DNA of 64,000 bases, from positions 62,001-126,000 of the forward strand of contig NZ_BLRH01000035.1 in assembly GCF_025996515.1 (NCBI RefSeq). Direction: 5' to 3'. A model generated the notes under the pieces. That model did no database searches, was not told the origin of the DNA, and saw nothing but the letters and a program-made list of their open reading frames with translations. Shown in pieces: positions 42,520 through 50,618 of the stretch. The stretch comes from Rhizohabitans arisaemae. Lineage in GTDB: Bacteria > Actinomycetota > Actinomycetes > Streptosporangiales > Streptosporangiaceae. The position numbers and the translations under genes are program-made. Each line of letters opens with the position of its first letter. Within the stretch, counting starts at the first letter, position 1.

Positions 42520-43386
42520 ATGGCCGGACGAATCAGTGTCGCGGTGGACGGGTCCGCGTCGGCGGGGGCCGCGCTGGACTGGGCGGTCGACGAGGCGTCG
42601 CGGAGACGGGCCGCACTGCGGATCGTGCACGTCGGCGCGGTGTGGGAGGACCTCCAGGTCCCGATTCCGGTCGAGCCTACCTATCGGGAAGCCCTGCAGT
42701 CGTACGCCGAGGGTGTCCTGACCGAGGCGGTCGAGCGCGCGGAGAAGCGCGCCCCGGGCCTGGAGACGACCACGGCGCTGCTGACCGGTCCCGTGGTCGA
42801 CGCGCTGCGCGGCGAGTCCGTGGGCGGTGAGGAGCTCGTGCTCGGCAGCCGGGGGCTCGGCGGCTTCACGGGGCTGCTCCTCGGCTCGGTCGCCCTCCGG
42901 GTCGCCGGACACGCGGAGGGTCCGGTGGTGGTTGTCCGCGGTGGGGAGGGGCGGACGACGTACGGGGAGGTCGTGGTCGGTCACGACGGCTCGCAGAACG
43001 CCCAGGCCGCGCTGGAGTACGCCTTCGAGGCGGCGCGGCTGCGCGGGGCCCGGCTGCGCGCCGTCCACTCGTGGCAGATCCCGATGTTCTCCTCCTACGC
43101 GGTGCTGTACCCCGGCCCGATGGACGAGATCTCCGAGGCCGCCGAGCAGGCGTCCGAGCGGCGTCTGGCTCCCTGGCGGGAGCGGTATCCGGAGGTCGCG
43201 GTGGTGGAGTCGGTGGTCTGCGGGCACCCGGTGGCGGAGCTGGTCGAGGCGTCGGAGGAGGCCGACCTGGTCGTCGTGGGCTCCCGGGGCCTGGGCGGTT
43301 TCGGCGCGGCGGTGCTCGGCTCGGTGAGCCACGGCGTCCTGCACCGCGCCCACTGCCCGGTGGCCGTGGTGCGACCCCGGCACTAG
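42520..43386 (+). CDS. Universal stress protein, tandem UspA domains
   Basis: The product is 288 residues, ATG 42520 after AGAGAGGGG. Domain 1 starts ISVAVDGSASAG and ends VLGSRGLGGFTGLLLGSVA. Domain 2 starts VVVGHDGSQNAQ and ends VVGSRGLGGFGAAVLGSVSHG. Both carry the ATP-binding glycine pattern. It is a paralogue of the protein encoded at 4602-5432. It is divergent from ackA with DosR-type boxes between, and upstream of the P-type ATPase gene, an arrangement recalling Rv1996-ctpF in M. tuberculosis. Confidence 0.92.
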   Translation: MAGRISVAVDGSASAGAALDWAVDEASRRRAALRIVHVGAVWEDLQVPIPVEPTYREALQSYAEGVLTEAVERAEKRAPGLETTTALLTGPVVDALRGESVGGEELVLGSRGLGGFTGLLLGSVALRVAGHAEGPVVVVRGGEGRTTYGEVVVGHDGSQNAQAALEYAFEAARLRGARLRAVHSWQIPMFSSYAVLYPGPMDEISEAAEQASERRLAPWRERYPEVAVVESVVCGHPVAELVEASEEADLVVVGSRGLGGFGAAVLGSVSHGVLHRAHCPVAVVRPRH

Positions 43387-43407
43387 CCCGTACCCCGCGG
43401 CAAATTC

Positions 43408-43421
43408 CGGCCAAAGGTCCT
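43408..43421 (+). promoter_or_regulatory. DosR/DevR-type box before P-type ATPase
   Basis: CGGCCAAAGGTCCT has the half-site spacing of the other boxes with two or three mismatches to GGGAC-N4-GTCCC. It lies 26 bases before the TTG and 59 bases before the ATG start candidates. Confidence 0.5.
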
Positions 43422-43479
43422 GTCATGAGAGGGCTTTCGACCGCATTTGCGGACTCCGATCAGTGATCTCCTCACAGAT

Positions 43480-46005
43480 ATGGACAGTGGTGTGGAACCC
43501 CCTTCCCCCGGATTGGCCGACGAGCAGGCGGCGCGGCTGCTCGCCGAGCACGGCCGCAACGAGCTGCCGCGGGCCAAGCCGCCCACCCTCGCGCGCCGCG
43601 CCGCGCGGCAGCTCGCCGACCCGCTGTCGATCCTGCTGCTGATCGCCGGCCTGGTCACCCTGCTCGTGCTGCGCGAGGTGCCGGAGGGCCTCGCCATCGT
43701 GGCGATCCTCGCGGTCAACGTGGTCATCGGGGTGAGCCAGGAGGTCAAGGCCGACCACGCCGTCGCCGCGCTGCACACCCTCACCGCGCCGATGGCCAAG
43801 GTCCGTCGTTCGGGGACGACCCGGCGCGTCCCGGCGGCGGAGGTGGTGCCCGGGGATCTGATCGAGGTCGCGGCGGGGGACCGGACCCCGGCCGACGCCC
43901 GGGTCCTGACGGCGCACTCCCTCGCCGTCGACGAGGCGATGCTCACCGGGGAGTCCCAGTCCGCGCAGAAACGGGCGGACGGGGCGACCGGCCCCGGCAC
44001 CCCGCTCGGCGATCGGACCGGGGAGCTGTTCTCCGGGACGCTGGTGGTCCGGGGCTCGGGGACCGCGGTCGTGGTGCGGACCGGCGCGGCCACCGAGATG
44101 GGGCGGATCGCCTCCTCGCTGGAGGCGCGGCCCCGCGGCCCGCTCGACGTGGAGCTGGGGCAGGTGTCCCGGCGGATCGGCGTGATCGCGGTCGTCGCGG
44201 CCGTCCTGATGATCCTTATGGGCCTGACCAGGGTCGTCCAAGGCCAGGCCACCCTGATCGACATCGTGCTGGCCGGGGTGGCGCTGGCCATCGCCGCCGT
44301 TCCGGAGAGCCTGGCCGCCGCCGTCACGACCGCCCTCGCCCTCGGCTCGCAGCGGCTCGCCAAGCTGGGCGTGATCGTCCGCAGGCTCACCGCGATCGAG
44401 GGGCTCGGCGCGACCACCGTGATCGCCAGCGACAAGACCGGCACCCTCACCACCGGACGGCTCACCGTGGTCGACGGACTCGCCGCCCCCGGGGCAGGCC
44501 GGGACCGGACGGCGCTGCGCCTGGCCGCGCTGCGCTGCAACGACGCCCACGACGGGGTCGGCGACGCGGTGGACCTGGCGCTGCTCGCCGACGCCGAACG
44601 GCACGGGGTACGGCTGCCGCCCGGGGAACGACGCGTGGCGAGCCGGCCCTTCGACGCCGAGACCCGGTCCATGGCGGTCGTCACGACCGGCGGCGGGGGC
44701 GTGCCGCTGACCACGGTCAAGGGCGCCCCCGAGACGGTGCTCGCCCGCTGCGTCCCCGATGACGCCGCCCGGCGCCTCGCGGACGCCGTACCCGGCCTCG
44801 CCCTGCGGGGACTGCGGGTCCTGGCCCTCGCGGAGGGGCCCGGGGACGACCTGGACTCGGGCGGGCTGCGGCCGCTCGGCCTGGTGGGACTGCGGGACGA
44901 GGTACGGCCGTCGGCCGGGCGGGCCATCGCGGACTGCCGAAGGGCGGGCATCCGGGTGGTCATGGTCACCGGGGACCACGGCGACACCGCGCGGGCGGTC
45001 GCCGAGGAGGTGGGGATCGACCCCGACCCGGTGGTGACGGGTTCGGCCCTGAGCGGGCGCGACCGCGACGACCTGCTCCGCCGGGCCGGGGTGGTGGCCC
45101 GGGTGGATCCGGCCACCAAACTGGACCTGGTGCACGCCCTCCGGGGACACGGCGAGGTCGTGACCATGACGGGGGACGGGGTGAACGACGCCCCCGCGCT
45201 GCGCAACGCCGACGTCGGGGTGGCCATGGCGGGGGAGGAGGGGACCGACGTCGCCCGGGAGGCCGCGGCGGTGGTCGTCACCAACGGCGAGCTCGGCACG
45301 ATCGTGACCGGGGTCAGGGAGGGCCGCAGGCTCCACCACAACGTCTCGTCGATGATCGGCTATCTGCTGACCGGGAACCTCGCGGAGATCATCCTCGTGC
45401 TCACCGGCCTGATCCTCTGGCCGGACCTCATCGTCCCGCTCCTGCCGGTGCAGCTGCTCTGGATCAACCTGGTGCTGGACGGGATTCCGGCGATCGCGCT
45501 GGGGGTGGACCGGCCGCCCGGCGATCCGCTGAGCCTGCCGCCCCGCCGGAACGGCCTGCTCTCCCGCGACGTCCTGGTCACCGTCACCGTGCGGGCGCTT
45601 TTCGTGGCCGTGCTGGTCATCCTGGCCGTCGAGGTGGCCCGGCGGATGGGGTGGACCCCCGAACAGGTCCGCACCCAGGCGGTTCTCGCGCTGGTGTTCG
45701 CCCGGTTGACCCTGGCCTATGTGGTCCGCGCCCGCGGGCGCACCTTCGAGCCGGGCTGGTGGCGGGGGAGGACCCTGGCCGTGGCGGTCCTGGCCGCGGC
45801 GCTGCTCCAGACGCTGGTGACGGTGGTTCCGGTGCTGGGGACCCCGCTGGCGCTGGCGCCGATCCCGCCGCTCGGCTGGGCCATGGCGCTGGGGGCGGCG
45901 CTGATCACCCCGTTCGCCTGCGACGCGTTCCGGCTGGTGCCCGCGCTGAACCGCTGGGATCGGGCGGCGGTGCCGCCGTCCGATGGGGGACGGCGGCACC
46001 CGTGA
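43480..46005 (+). CDS. P-type cation-transporting ATPase (CtpF/Ca2+-Mg2+-type)
   Basis: The product is 841 residues from ATG 43480; TTG 43447 (852 residues) is possible, and neither has a strong ribosome site. It contains the actuator motif MLTGESQS, phosphorylation motif SDKTGTLTTG, hinge MTGDGVNDAPAL and about ten membrane spans in a 2+2+6 pattern, so it is a P2-type pump. TM4 reads VPESL rather than the usual PEGL. In M. tuberculosis the related ctpF belongs to the DosR regulon, and here a DosR-type box also lies upstream. The ion is probably Ca2+, Mg2+ or a monovalent cation. Confidence 0.88.
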   Translation: MDSGVEPPSPGLADEQAARLLAEHGRNELPRAKPPTLARRAARQLADPLSILLLIAGLVTLLVLREVPEGLAIVAILAVNVVIGVSQEVKADHAVAALHTLTAPMAKVRRSGTTRRVPAAEVVPGDLIEVAAGDRTPADARVLTAHSLAVDEAMLTGESQSAQKRADGATGPGTPLGDRTGELFSGTLVVRGSGTAVVVRTGAATEMGRIASSLEARPRGPLDVELGQVSRRIGVIAVVAAVLMILMGLTRVVQGQATLIDIVLAGVALAIAAVPESLAAAVTTALALGSQRLAKLGVIVRRLTAIEGLGATTVIASDKTGTLTTGRLTVVDGLAAPGAGRDRTALRLAALRCNDAHDGVGDAVDLALLADAERHGVRLPPGERRVASRPFDAETRSMAVVTTGGGGVPLTTVKGAPETVLARCVPDDAARRLADAVPGLALRGLRVLALAEGPGDDLDSGGLRPLGLVGLRDEVRPSAGRAIADCRRAGIRVVMVTGDHGDTARAVAEEVGIDPDPVVTGSALSGRDRDDLLRRAGVVARVDPATKLDLVHALRGHGEVVTMTGDGVNDAPALRNADVGVAMAGEEGTDVAREAAAVVVTNGELGTIVTGVREGRRLHHNVSSMIGYLLTGNLAEIILVLTGLILWPDLIVPLLPVQLLWINLVLDGIPAIALGVDRPPGDPLSLPPRRNGLLSRDVLVTVTVRALFVAVLVILAVEVARRMGWTPEQVRTQAVLALVFARLTLAYVVRARGRTFEPGWWRGRTLAVAVLAAALLQTLVTVVPVLGTPLALAPIPPLGWAMALGAALITPFACDAFRLVPALNRWDRAAVPPSDGGRRHP
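45969..46000. terminator. Bidirectional terminator overlapping the ATPase gene end
   Basis: GGTGCCGCCGTCC (45969-45981) pairs perfectly with GGACGGCGGCACC (45988-46000) around a 6-base loop. It lies within the last codons of the ATPase gene and serves the convergent gene at 46008 as well. Confidence 0.7.
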
Positions 46006-46007
46006 CG

Positions 46008-46529
46008 CTAGTTCACCTGGAGCTGCCCCAGGAGGATGCGCTGGTATCCGGCGCCGCACTCGTCCTCGAAGGAGCCGTACAGGTCGAGTACGGTCCCCGC
46101 CGGGAAGAAGAGCTGGACCTCCTCGGGCTCGTGGTGGATGACCCCGTTGCTGCGGGAGGGGTTGGTGATGTGCCGGTCGACGAGGTTTCCGGTGGCCGGG
46201 TCGATGTAGTCGAAGACGGCCCTGGTTCGCGGCCGGACGTCCCCGGTGTGGGTGAGCTTCATGGTGTACCCGTTGGCGGAGTTCAGATACAGGGTGCCGC
46301 CGGGAGCCTGGGAGTTGACCGCGTTGGTGTGGATGACGTTGCCCAGGAACATCTGGGCCATCTTCCCCCAGGAGGGGGTCGGGCAGTCCAGGGCCTTGGC
46401 GGGTGCGGCCTGGGCGGCGCCGGGGGCGAGGACGGTGAACGCCAGGGCGAGGGCCGCGATCAGCGCGGCGGATCGGGGCCTGCGGACGTGGGACGGACGG
46501 ACTTCCGGCACGGCGGATTCCCTTCTCAC
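46008..46529 (-). CDS. Secreted protein of unknown function
   Basis: The 173-residue product has an extended basic N-terminus (about 20 residues), a hydrophobic stretch SAALIAALALAFTVLAPG and a likely cut after AQA near residue 41. The mature domain of about 130 residues is beta-rich, with two cysteines and the runs TLYLNSANGYTMKLTHTG and IHHEPEEVQLFFPAGTVLDLYG. I do not recognise a family; the shape suggests a small extracellular beta-sandwich. No DosR-type box was seen upstream. An ATG nearer the hydrophobic segment is not available. Confidence 0.7.
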   Translation of the reverse strand: MRRESAVPEVRPSHVRRPRSAALIAALALAFTVLAPGAAQAAPAKALDCPTPSWGKMAQMFLGNVIHTNAVNSQAPGGTLYLNSANGYTMKLTHTGDVRPRTRAVFDYIDPATGNLVDRHITNPSRSNGVIHHEPEEVQLFFPAGTVLDLYGSFEDECGAGYQRILLGQLQVN

Positions 46530-46654
46530 ATGGTGCGCACGACTACGATTTCGCCCCCTATGATTCCCTGGGAAGATCCGCCGTTTACAGGGTTTCCCCA
46601 GCTACCGTCAAGGCAAATTTCACAGTTTTCCGGTTTTGTACGGCATGCGCCAAG

Positions 46655-47296
46655 TCACCGTCGGCGGTCCTCCTTGAGCCGGGCGGCGAGCGCCGCGGCC
46701 TGGGTGCGCCGCTGCATGTTCAGCTTGGCGAGCAGGTTGGAGACGTAGTTCTTCACGGTCTTCTCGGCCAGGTGCAGGCGCTCGCCGATCTGCCGGTTGG
46801 TCAGGCCTTCCCCGATGAGTTCGAGGATGTGGCGCTCCTGGTCGGTGAGGGCGGCCAGCGGATCCTGCTTGGTCGCGGCCTCGCGCAGGCGGCGCAGCAT
46901 CGCCGCGGTGGTCTCCGGGTCCAGCAGCGACTGCCCGGCGGCGACCGTGCGGACGGCGCCGACCAGGTCCGAGCCGTGGATCTGCTTGAGCACGTACCCC
47001 GCGGCCCCCGCCATCACCGCGTCGAAGAGGGCGTCGTCGTCGGCGAACGAGGTGAGCATCAGACAGGCCAGGCCGGGCACCCGGGAGCGGACCTCCCGGC
47101 AGACGTCGACCCCGTTCCCGTCGGGCAGCCGCACGTCGAGCACCGCCACGTCCGGGCTGAGCGCCGGGATCCGGGCGATCGCCTGCTGGGCGGTGCCGGC
47201 CTCCCCGACCACCTCGATGTCGTCCTCGTCGTCGAGCAGCGCGGCCACGCCGCGCCGTACCACCTCGTGGTCGTCCAGGAGAAACACGCGAATCAT
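46655..47296 (-). CDS. devR: DevR/DosR-like NarL-family response regulator
   Basis: The product is 213 residues. The receiver has DDHEVVRRG, phospho-acceptor Asp in [12 protein letters not shown] near residue 54, Thr in LTSFADD and Lys in YVLKQIHG. The LuxR-type HTH covers about 148-210 ([43 protein letters not shown]). The resemblance to M. tuberculosis DevR, as I recall it, is close along the whole length, including [13 protein letters not shown] and the [10 protein letters not shown] recognition helix. It is the likely binder of the GGGAC-N4-GTCCC boxes and partner of the kinase at 9231-10943. Confidence 0.88.
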   Translation of the reverse strand: MIRVFLLDDHEVVRRGVAALLDDEDDIEVVGEAGTAQQAIARIPALSPDVAVLDVRLPDGNGVDVCREVRSRVPGLACLMLTSFADDDALFDAVMAGAAGYVLKQIHGSDLVGAVRTVAAGQSLLDPETTAAMLRRLREAATKQDPLAALTDQERHILELIGEGLTNRQIGERLHLAEKTVKNYVSNLLAKLNMQRRTQAAALAARLKEDRRR

Positions 47297-47341
47297 GCCT
47301 TGACGCTAGCCGATGCGCCCCGGCTTCCGTCCGCGGACGCG

Positions 47342-47376
47342 GCGGAGCCCGCCGGGGTCACCCCGCGGCGGGCTCC
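47342..47376 (-). terminator. Terminator after the anchored surface protein gene
   Basis: CGGAGCCCGCCG (47342-47353) pairs with CGGCGGGCTCCG (47365-47376). It begins 21 bases beyond the stop of the minus-strand gene at 47397. Confidence 0.65.
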
Positions 47377-47396
47377 GTCATTCGCGGATCAGTGGG

Positions 47397-48134
47397 TCAC
47401 ACGAGGGTGGGGACGTGCCGGCGGCGGCGCATGACGACCGTGGCGGCGGCACCGGAGCCCGCGAGCAGCGCGAGTCCGAGGTAGAGGCCGGCGCCCGAGG
47501 CGATCGGGATGGGCGGCACCACCGGGGCGGGGCCGCAGGTCGCCGAGGAGATGATCGCATTGGCGGCGCTGCCGAGCACCCGGATGTGGACGGCGTTCAC
47601 GGTGAGGCTGCCCGCCACGGTGTTCTGCTCGTTGAGCGTGACGGTGATCAGCGTGGGCGGGATCGGCCCGGGCGGCACGTTGATCACGGTGTTGGGCGCG
47701 GGGTTGACCGGAACGGTGACACCCGGGATGACGAGGTTGGTGAAGTTGGAGGTCCCTACGGGGGAGCTGCCGTCGGTGGCGCTGCAGGTCGCGGTGAGCG
47801 CCCCGGCGGAGATCGTGATCCCGGGCACCAGGGTGGCGCTGAGGTTGGCCGTGGTGGCGGTGGACGACTCGGTGCCCAGCGAGGTGTCCTGGGTCACCGA
47901 CGCGGTGATCGCGCCGGTGGACAGCAGCGGCGGAACGCTGAAGTTGAGAACCGAGGCGTTCGGAGTGCCGAGGTTGGCGAGCGCGATCGGGCCCACCGGT
48001 GCCCCGAGCAGGTTCCCGGACACACCGTAGGCCTGGATGTTCAAGCTCTTCTTGGCTGCCGTGGCCGGGGCGGCGACGACAAGTGCCGCAACCCCGGCCA
48101 GCGCCGAGACAAGAAGTCTCCGTTTGGTCAACAC
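47397..48134 (-). CDS. Exported surface protein with C-terminal membrane anchor (choice-of-anchor P-like)
   Basis: GTG 48134 gives 245 residues. A signal peptide (MLTKRRLLVSALAGVAALVV, cut near ATA) is followed by a Ser/Thr/Val-rich beta domain with two cysteines and no charged clusters. The tail has PIASGAGLYLGLALLAGSG, a hydrophobic helix and RRRRH, a sorting-signal-like architecture but without LPXTG. This matches the choice-of-anchor P type of actinobacterial surface proteins. It diverges from the LuxR-type gene across a region with two operator-like repeats and could be a client of the exosortase-like enzyme encoded at 51995-52558. Confidence 0.75.
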   Translation of the reverse strand: MLTKRRLLVSALAGVAALVVAAPATAAKKSLNIQAYGVSGNLLGAPVGPIALANLGTPNASVLNFSVPPLLSTGAITASVTQDTSLGTESSTATTANLSATLVPGITISAGALTATCSATDGSSPVGTSNFTNLVIPGVTVPVNPAPNTVINVPPGPIPPTLITVTLNEQNTVAGSLTVNAVHIRVLGSAANAIISSATCGPAPVVPPIPIASGAGLYLGLALLAGSGAAATVVMRRRRHVPTLV

Positions 48135-48226
48135 TTTGAGGTACCCCCTGGCAGCGAGCCGATAAATGAATGCTGAGCGCGACGGTAGACCGGACCGTGT
48201 CCCCTAATGCGGATATGAGCCGCCAA

Positions 48227-48244
48227 TTCACTCCGGGGGGTGAG
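48227..48244. promoter_or_regulatory. EPS-locus operator, copy 1
   Basis: TTCACTC-CGGG-GGGTGAG is an imperfect version of ATCACCC-N4-GGGTGAT. Its centre is 31 bases from copy 2, three helical turns. Confidence 0.45.
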
Positions 48245-48256
48245 TCAAGGCTTCAC

Positions 48257-48276
48257 AATCACCCTGCGGGGTGATT
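48257..48276. promoter_or_regulatory. EPS-locus operator, copy 2 (best copy)
   Basis: AATCACCC and GGGTGATT are perfect 8-base arms around TGCG. The site lies between the divergent surface-protein and LuxR-type genes. Confidence 0.6.
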
Positions 48277-48354
48277 GCCGGGGGAAATTCCGCGGTGCGT
48301 CGGCGGTTACATTGGCGAGCGACCGCAAATGCGCCCTAAGCCAGGTGTGGGAGA

Positions 48355-49062
48355 ATGACGGGATACGCGAATAGCGTGGTACCGGCCCGCCGTGCCGGCA
48401 CGACGGCTGAAATCTGCAAAATCGTGGTCGCGGATGAATCGCGGCTGATACACGTCGCGCTGCGCGCGGTGCTCTCCCGGGCGGCGGAGTTCGCCTTGGC
48501 GGGGGCGGCGGTGAGCGTCGCCGAGGCGCGCAAGGCGGTGCTCCAGCATCGGCCGGAGATCCTGCTCTGCGAGGTCGAGGTGGCCGGGCAGAGCGGCCTG
48601 GAACTCTGCCGGTGGGCGAGGTTCTCCAGTCCCCGCACCGCCACGGTCATCCTCACCTCGCACGACGACTCCCTGCTCGCCCAGTCGACGATGGCGGCCG
48701 GGGCGTCCGGCTACCTGCTCAAGGTCTCGCCACCCGAGGACCTGCTCTTCTACCTGGGCCGGGTGGCCACCGGGCAGCAGGTACTGGACGAGCGGGTCGG
48801 CCGGTCCCGCACCAATCTGTGGGAGCTCGACCCCCAGCGGCGTTTCGGGCTGAGCCCCCGGGAGAGCGAGGTCCTGGAGGAGATCGTGCTCGGCATGGAC
48901 AACCGGTCGATCGCCAAGCGCCTCTGCATCGCGCACGACACGGTCAAGAGCCATGTGAAGGCGATCCTCCGCAAGATCGGCGCCAGGGACCGGGCCCACG
49001 CCGTGGCGCTGGTCCTCGGCGCCCGGCAGCGGCTGGTCCCGGGGCCGCGGGATCCGGCGTAG
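48355..49062 (+). CDS. Atypical LuxR/NarL-type response regulator (phospho-Asp replaced by Glu)
   Basis: The product is 235 residues from ATG 48355. A receiver-like domain covers about 20-140 and a LuxR HTH 165-230 (LSPRESEVLEEIVLGMDNRSIAKRLCIAHDTVKSHVKAIL). At the phospho-acceptor position the usual D-V-R-M-P reads CEVEVAG, i.e. Glu for Asp; the Thr (ILTS) and Lys (YLLK) are kept. It may be active without phosphorylation, like BldM-type developmental regulators, whose C-terminus (DRAHAVAL) it also resembles. It is the best candidate to bind the ATCACCC-N4-GGGTGAT repeats around its own gene. Confidence 0.82.
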   Translation: MTGYANSVVPARRAGTTAEICKIVVADESRLIHVALRAVLSRAAEFALAGAAVSVAEARKAVLQHRPEILLCEVEVAGQSGLELCRWARFSSPRTATVILTSHDDSLLAQSTMAAGASGYLLKVSPPEDLLFYLGRVATGQQVLDERVGRSRTNLWELDPQRRFGLSPRESEVLEEIVLGMDNRSIAKRLCIAHDTVKSHVKAILRKIGARDRAHAVALVLGARQRLVPGPRDPA

Positions 49063-49064
49063 CG

Positions 49065-49082
49065 ATCCCCCCGCGGGGTGAG
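49065..49082 (+). promoter_or_regulatory. EPS-locus operator, copy 3, before epimerase gene
   Basis: ATCCCCC-CGCG-GGGTGAG differs from the consensus at the left arm and last base. It lies 78 bases before the UDP-GlcNAc 2-epimerase start. Confidence 0.45.
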
Positions 49083-49159
49083 GCGGCGTGTGTCCGTGCG
49101 GCCCGATCGCGGCCGATTCCTAGCGTGAGCGGGAATGTCGAGCCAGCGGGGGGAAGAGG

Positions 49160-50287
49160 ATGCGCAGACGTGGAGTCGCCGTGGTGGTCGGCACCCGGCC
49201 GGAGGCGATCAAGCTCGGCCCGGTGGTCGTCCGGCTCCGGGAGAGCGACTGGGCCACCGTCCAGGTGATCGGGACCGGCCAGCACGGGGAGGTCGTGGAC
49301 GAGAGCCTGGCCCTCTTCAACACCCCGATCGACCGGCGGATCCGCCCGGCGCGGGGCACCGGGGAGCTCGCGCTGCTCTCGGCGGAGCTGATCGGCGGGC
49401 TGTGCCGGGCCTTCGCGGAATCGGAACCGGAGCTGGTGGTCGTTCAAGGCGACACCCTCTCCGCCTTCGCGGGGGCGTTCGCGGCCTACCTGGCCAAGAT
49501 CCCGGTCGCGCACGTCGAGGCCGGGCTGCGCAGCCATGACCGGCTGCCGTTTCCCGAGGAGGCGAACCGGCGGCTCATCGCCCCGCTCACCGATCTGCAC
49601 CTGGCGCCCACCGAGTCGGCCCGGTCCAACCTGCTCGCGGAGCGGATCCCGGCCGCCCGCGTGATCGTCACCGGGAACACCGTGGTGGACGCCCTGCTCC
49701 AGGTGGCGCCGGCCGCACCGGCACCGGGGGAGGGCCGGCCGTCGGTTCTGATCACCGCGCACCGCAGGGAGTCCTGGGGCGAACCGCTACACGGGATCGC
49801 CCGAGCCGTCGCCACGCTGGCCGAGGCCTATCCGGAGACGGACTTCACCGTGGCCGGGCACATGAACGGCGCGGTGCGCTCGGTCTTCGAGGCCGCCGTC
49901 GCCGGGATGCCGAACGCGAGGTGTACCCCGCCGCTGCCGTACCCGGAGTTCGTCCGGCTGCTCACCCGCAGCACCCTGGTCATCACCGACTCCGGCGGGG
50001 TCCAGGAGGAGACGACCGCGCTCGGCCTGCCGACCCTGGTGATGCGCGAGGTCACCGAGCGGGGTGAGGCTCTTACCGCCGGGGTCGCGCACCTGGTGGG
50101 CGTCGACGCGGAGCTGATCGTGAAGTCGGCGATGAGTGTGCTGGACCGGATGTCGGGCCCGGGCGCCGAGCTGCGCGTGTCGCCTTTCGGGGACGGCCGT
50201 GCGGCGGGCCGGGTGGTCCAGGCGTGCGGCTGGCTCTTCGGTCTTCAGGAGCGACCGGAGGACTTCGCCTATCACCCGGCGGAGTGA
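49160..50287 (+). CDS. wecB: UDP-N-acetylglucosamine 2-epimerase (non-hydrolysing)
   Basis: The product is 375 residues with a GGGGGGAAGAGG ribosome site. Motifs are VVVGTRPEAIKLGPVV, VQGDTLSAFAGA, HVEAGLRSHDRLPFPEEANRRL, TAHRRESWG and ITDSGGVQEE. It interconverts UDP-GlcNAc and UDP-ManNAc, providing ManNAc units for surface polysaccharide or teichoic-type polymers. It lies in a locus with a processive glycosyltransferase, which could use this sugar or its oxidised form. An operator-like repeat precedes it. Confidence 0.92.
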   Translation: MRRRGVAVVVGTRPEAIKLGPVVVRLRESDWATVQVIGTGQHGEVVDESLALFNTPIDRRIRPARGTGELALLSAELIGGLCRAFAESEPELVVVQGDTLSAFAGAFAAYLAKIPVAHVEAGLRSHDRLPFPEEANRRLIAPLTDLHLAPTESARSNLLAERIPAARVIVTGNTVVDALLQVAPAAPAPGEGRPSVLITAHRRESWGEPLHGIARAVATLAEAYPETDFTVAGHMNGAVRSVFEAAVAGMPNARCTPPLPYPEFVRLLTRSTLVITDSGGVQEETTALGLPTLVMREVTERGEALTAGVAHLVGVDAELIVKSAMSVLDRMSGPGAELRVSPFGDGRAAGRVVQACGWLFGLQERPEDFAYHPAE

Positions 50288-50366
50288 TCCGTCGTGGCGT
50301 GGCCCGGCGGGTGGGCCGTTATCTGCGACGGTTGCGATAAATAGTCCGGAGAAACGGGAGGTACCG

Positions 50367-50519
50367 ATGTACGGGGGCTACGGAGGGTATGGCGGTACGG
50401 ATTATTTCAAATTGCCTTTTACGGGGTTCCCGCTGGCAATCATCATCGGTCTCGCCGTCGCGCTTATCCTGGGCGGAATGCTGATCGTCCGATCGCTGCG
50501 TTTTCGGCGCTCCCCGTGA
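50367..50519 (+). CDS. 50-residue LPFTG mini-protein
   Basis: ATG 50367 follows GGGAGG (50356-50361) at five bases. The protein is only 50 residues: MYGGYGGYGGTDYFK, then LPFTG, a hydrophobic helix of about 20 residues, and RSLRFRR. LPFTG-helix-basic tail is a complete sortase sorting signal, yet there is only a 15-residue Gly/Tyr leader and no signal peptide. Insertion by the single helix with the N-terminus outside would place the motif at the membrane surface. It stands alone between the epimerase and a terminator. Confidence 0.7.
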   Translation: MYGGYGGYGGTDYFKLPFTGFPLAIIIGLAVALILGGMLIVRSLRFRRSP

Positions 50520-50559
50520 GCGAACGCGTCACCGTACCCGCTCCGCGGAGAACACGGAA

Positions 50560-50596
50560 AAGGGGAAGGCCCGGGCATCGCCCGGGCCTTCCCCTT
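50560..50596. terminator. Bidirectional terminator hairpin
   Basis: AAGGGGAAGGCCCGGGC (50560-50576) pairs perfectly with its complement (50580-50596) around ATC. It separates the mini-protein gene from the convergent glycosyltransferase gene. Confidence 0.88.
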
Positions 50597-50618
50597 CTGG
50601 GTTAGCCGCTTTTCCGGC

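Noticed and set aside
43423-46059. 878-codon minus-strand frame opposite the P-type ATPase gene
   Set aside because: It is a compositional shadow; the plus strand carries DKTGT, TGES and GDGVNDAP motifs in the correct order.
50136-50519. 127-codon plus-strand frame ending with the LPFTG mini-protein
   Set aside because: The first two thirds lie in a wrong frame of the epimerase gene; only the last 50 codons, with their own ribosome site, look real.
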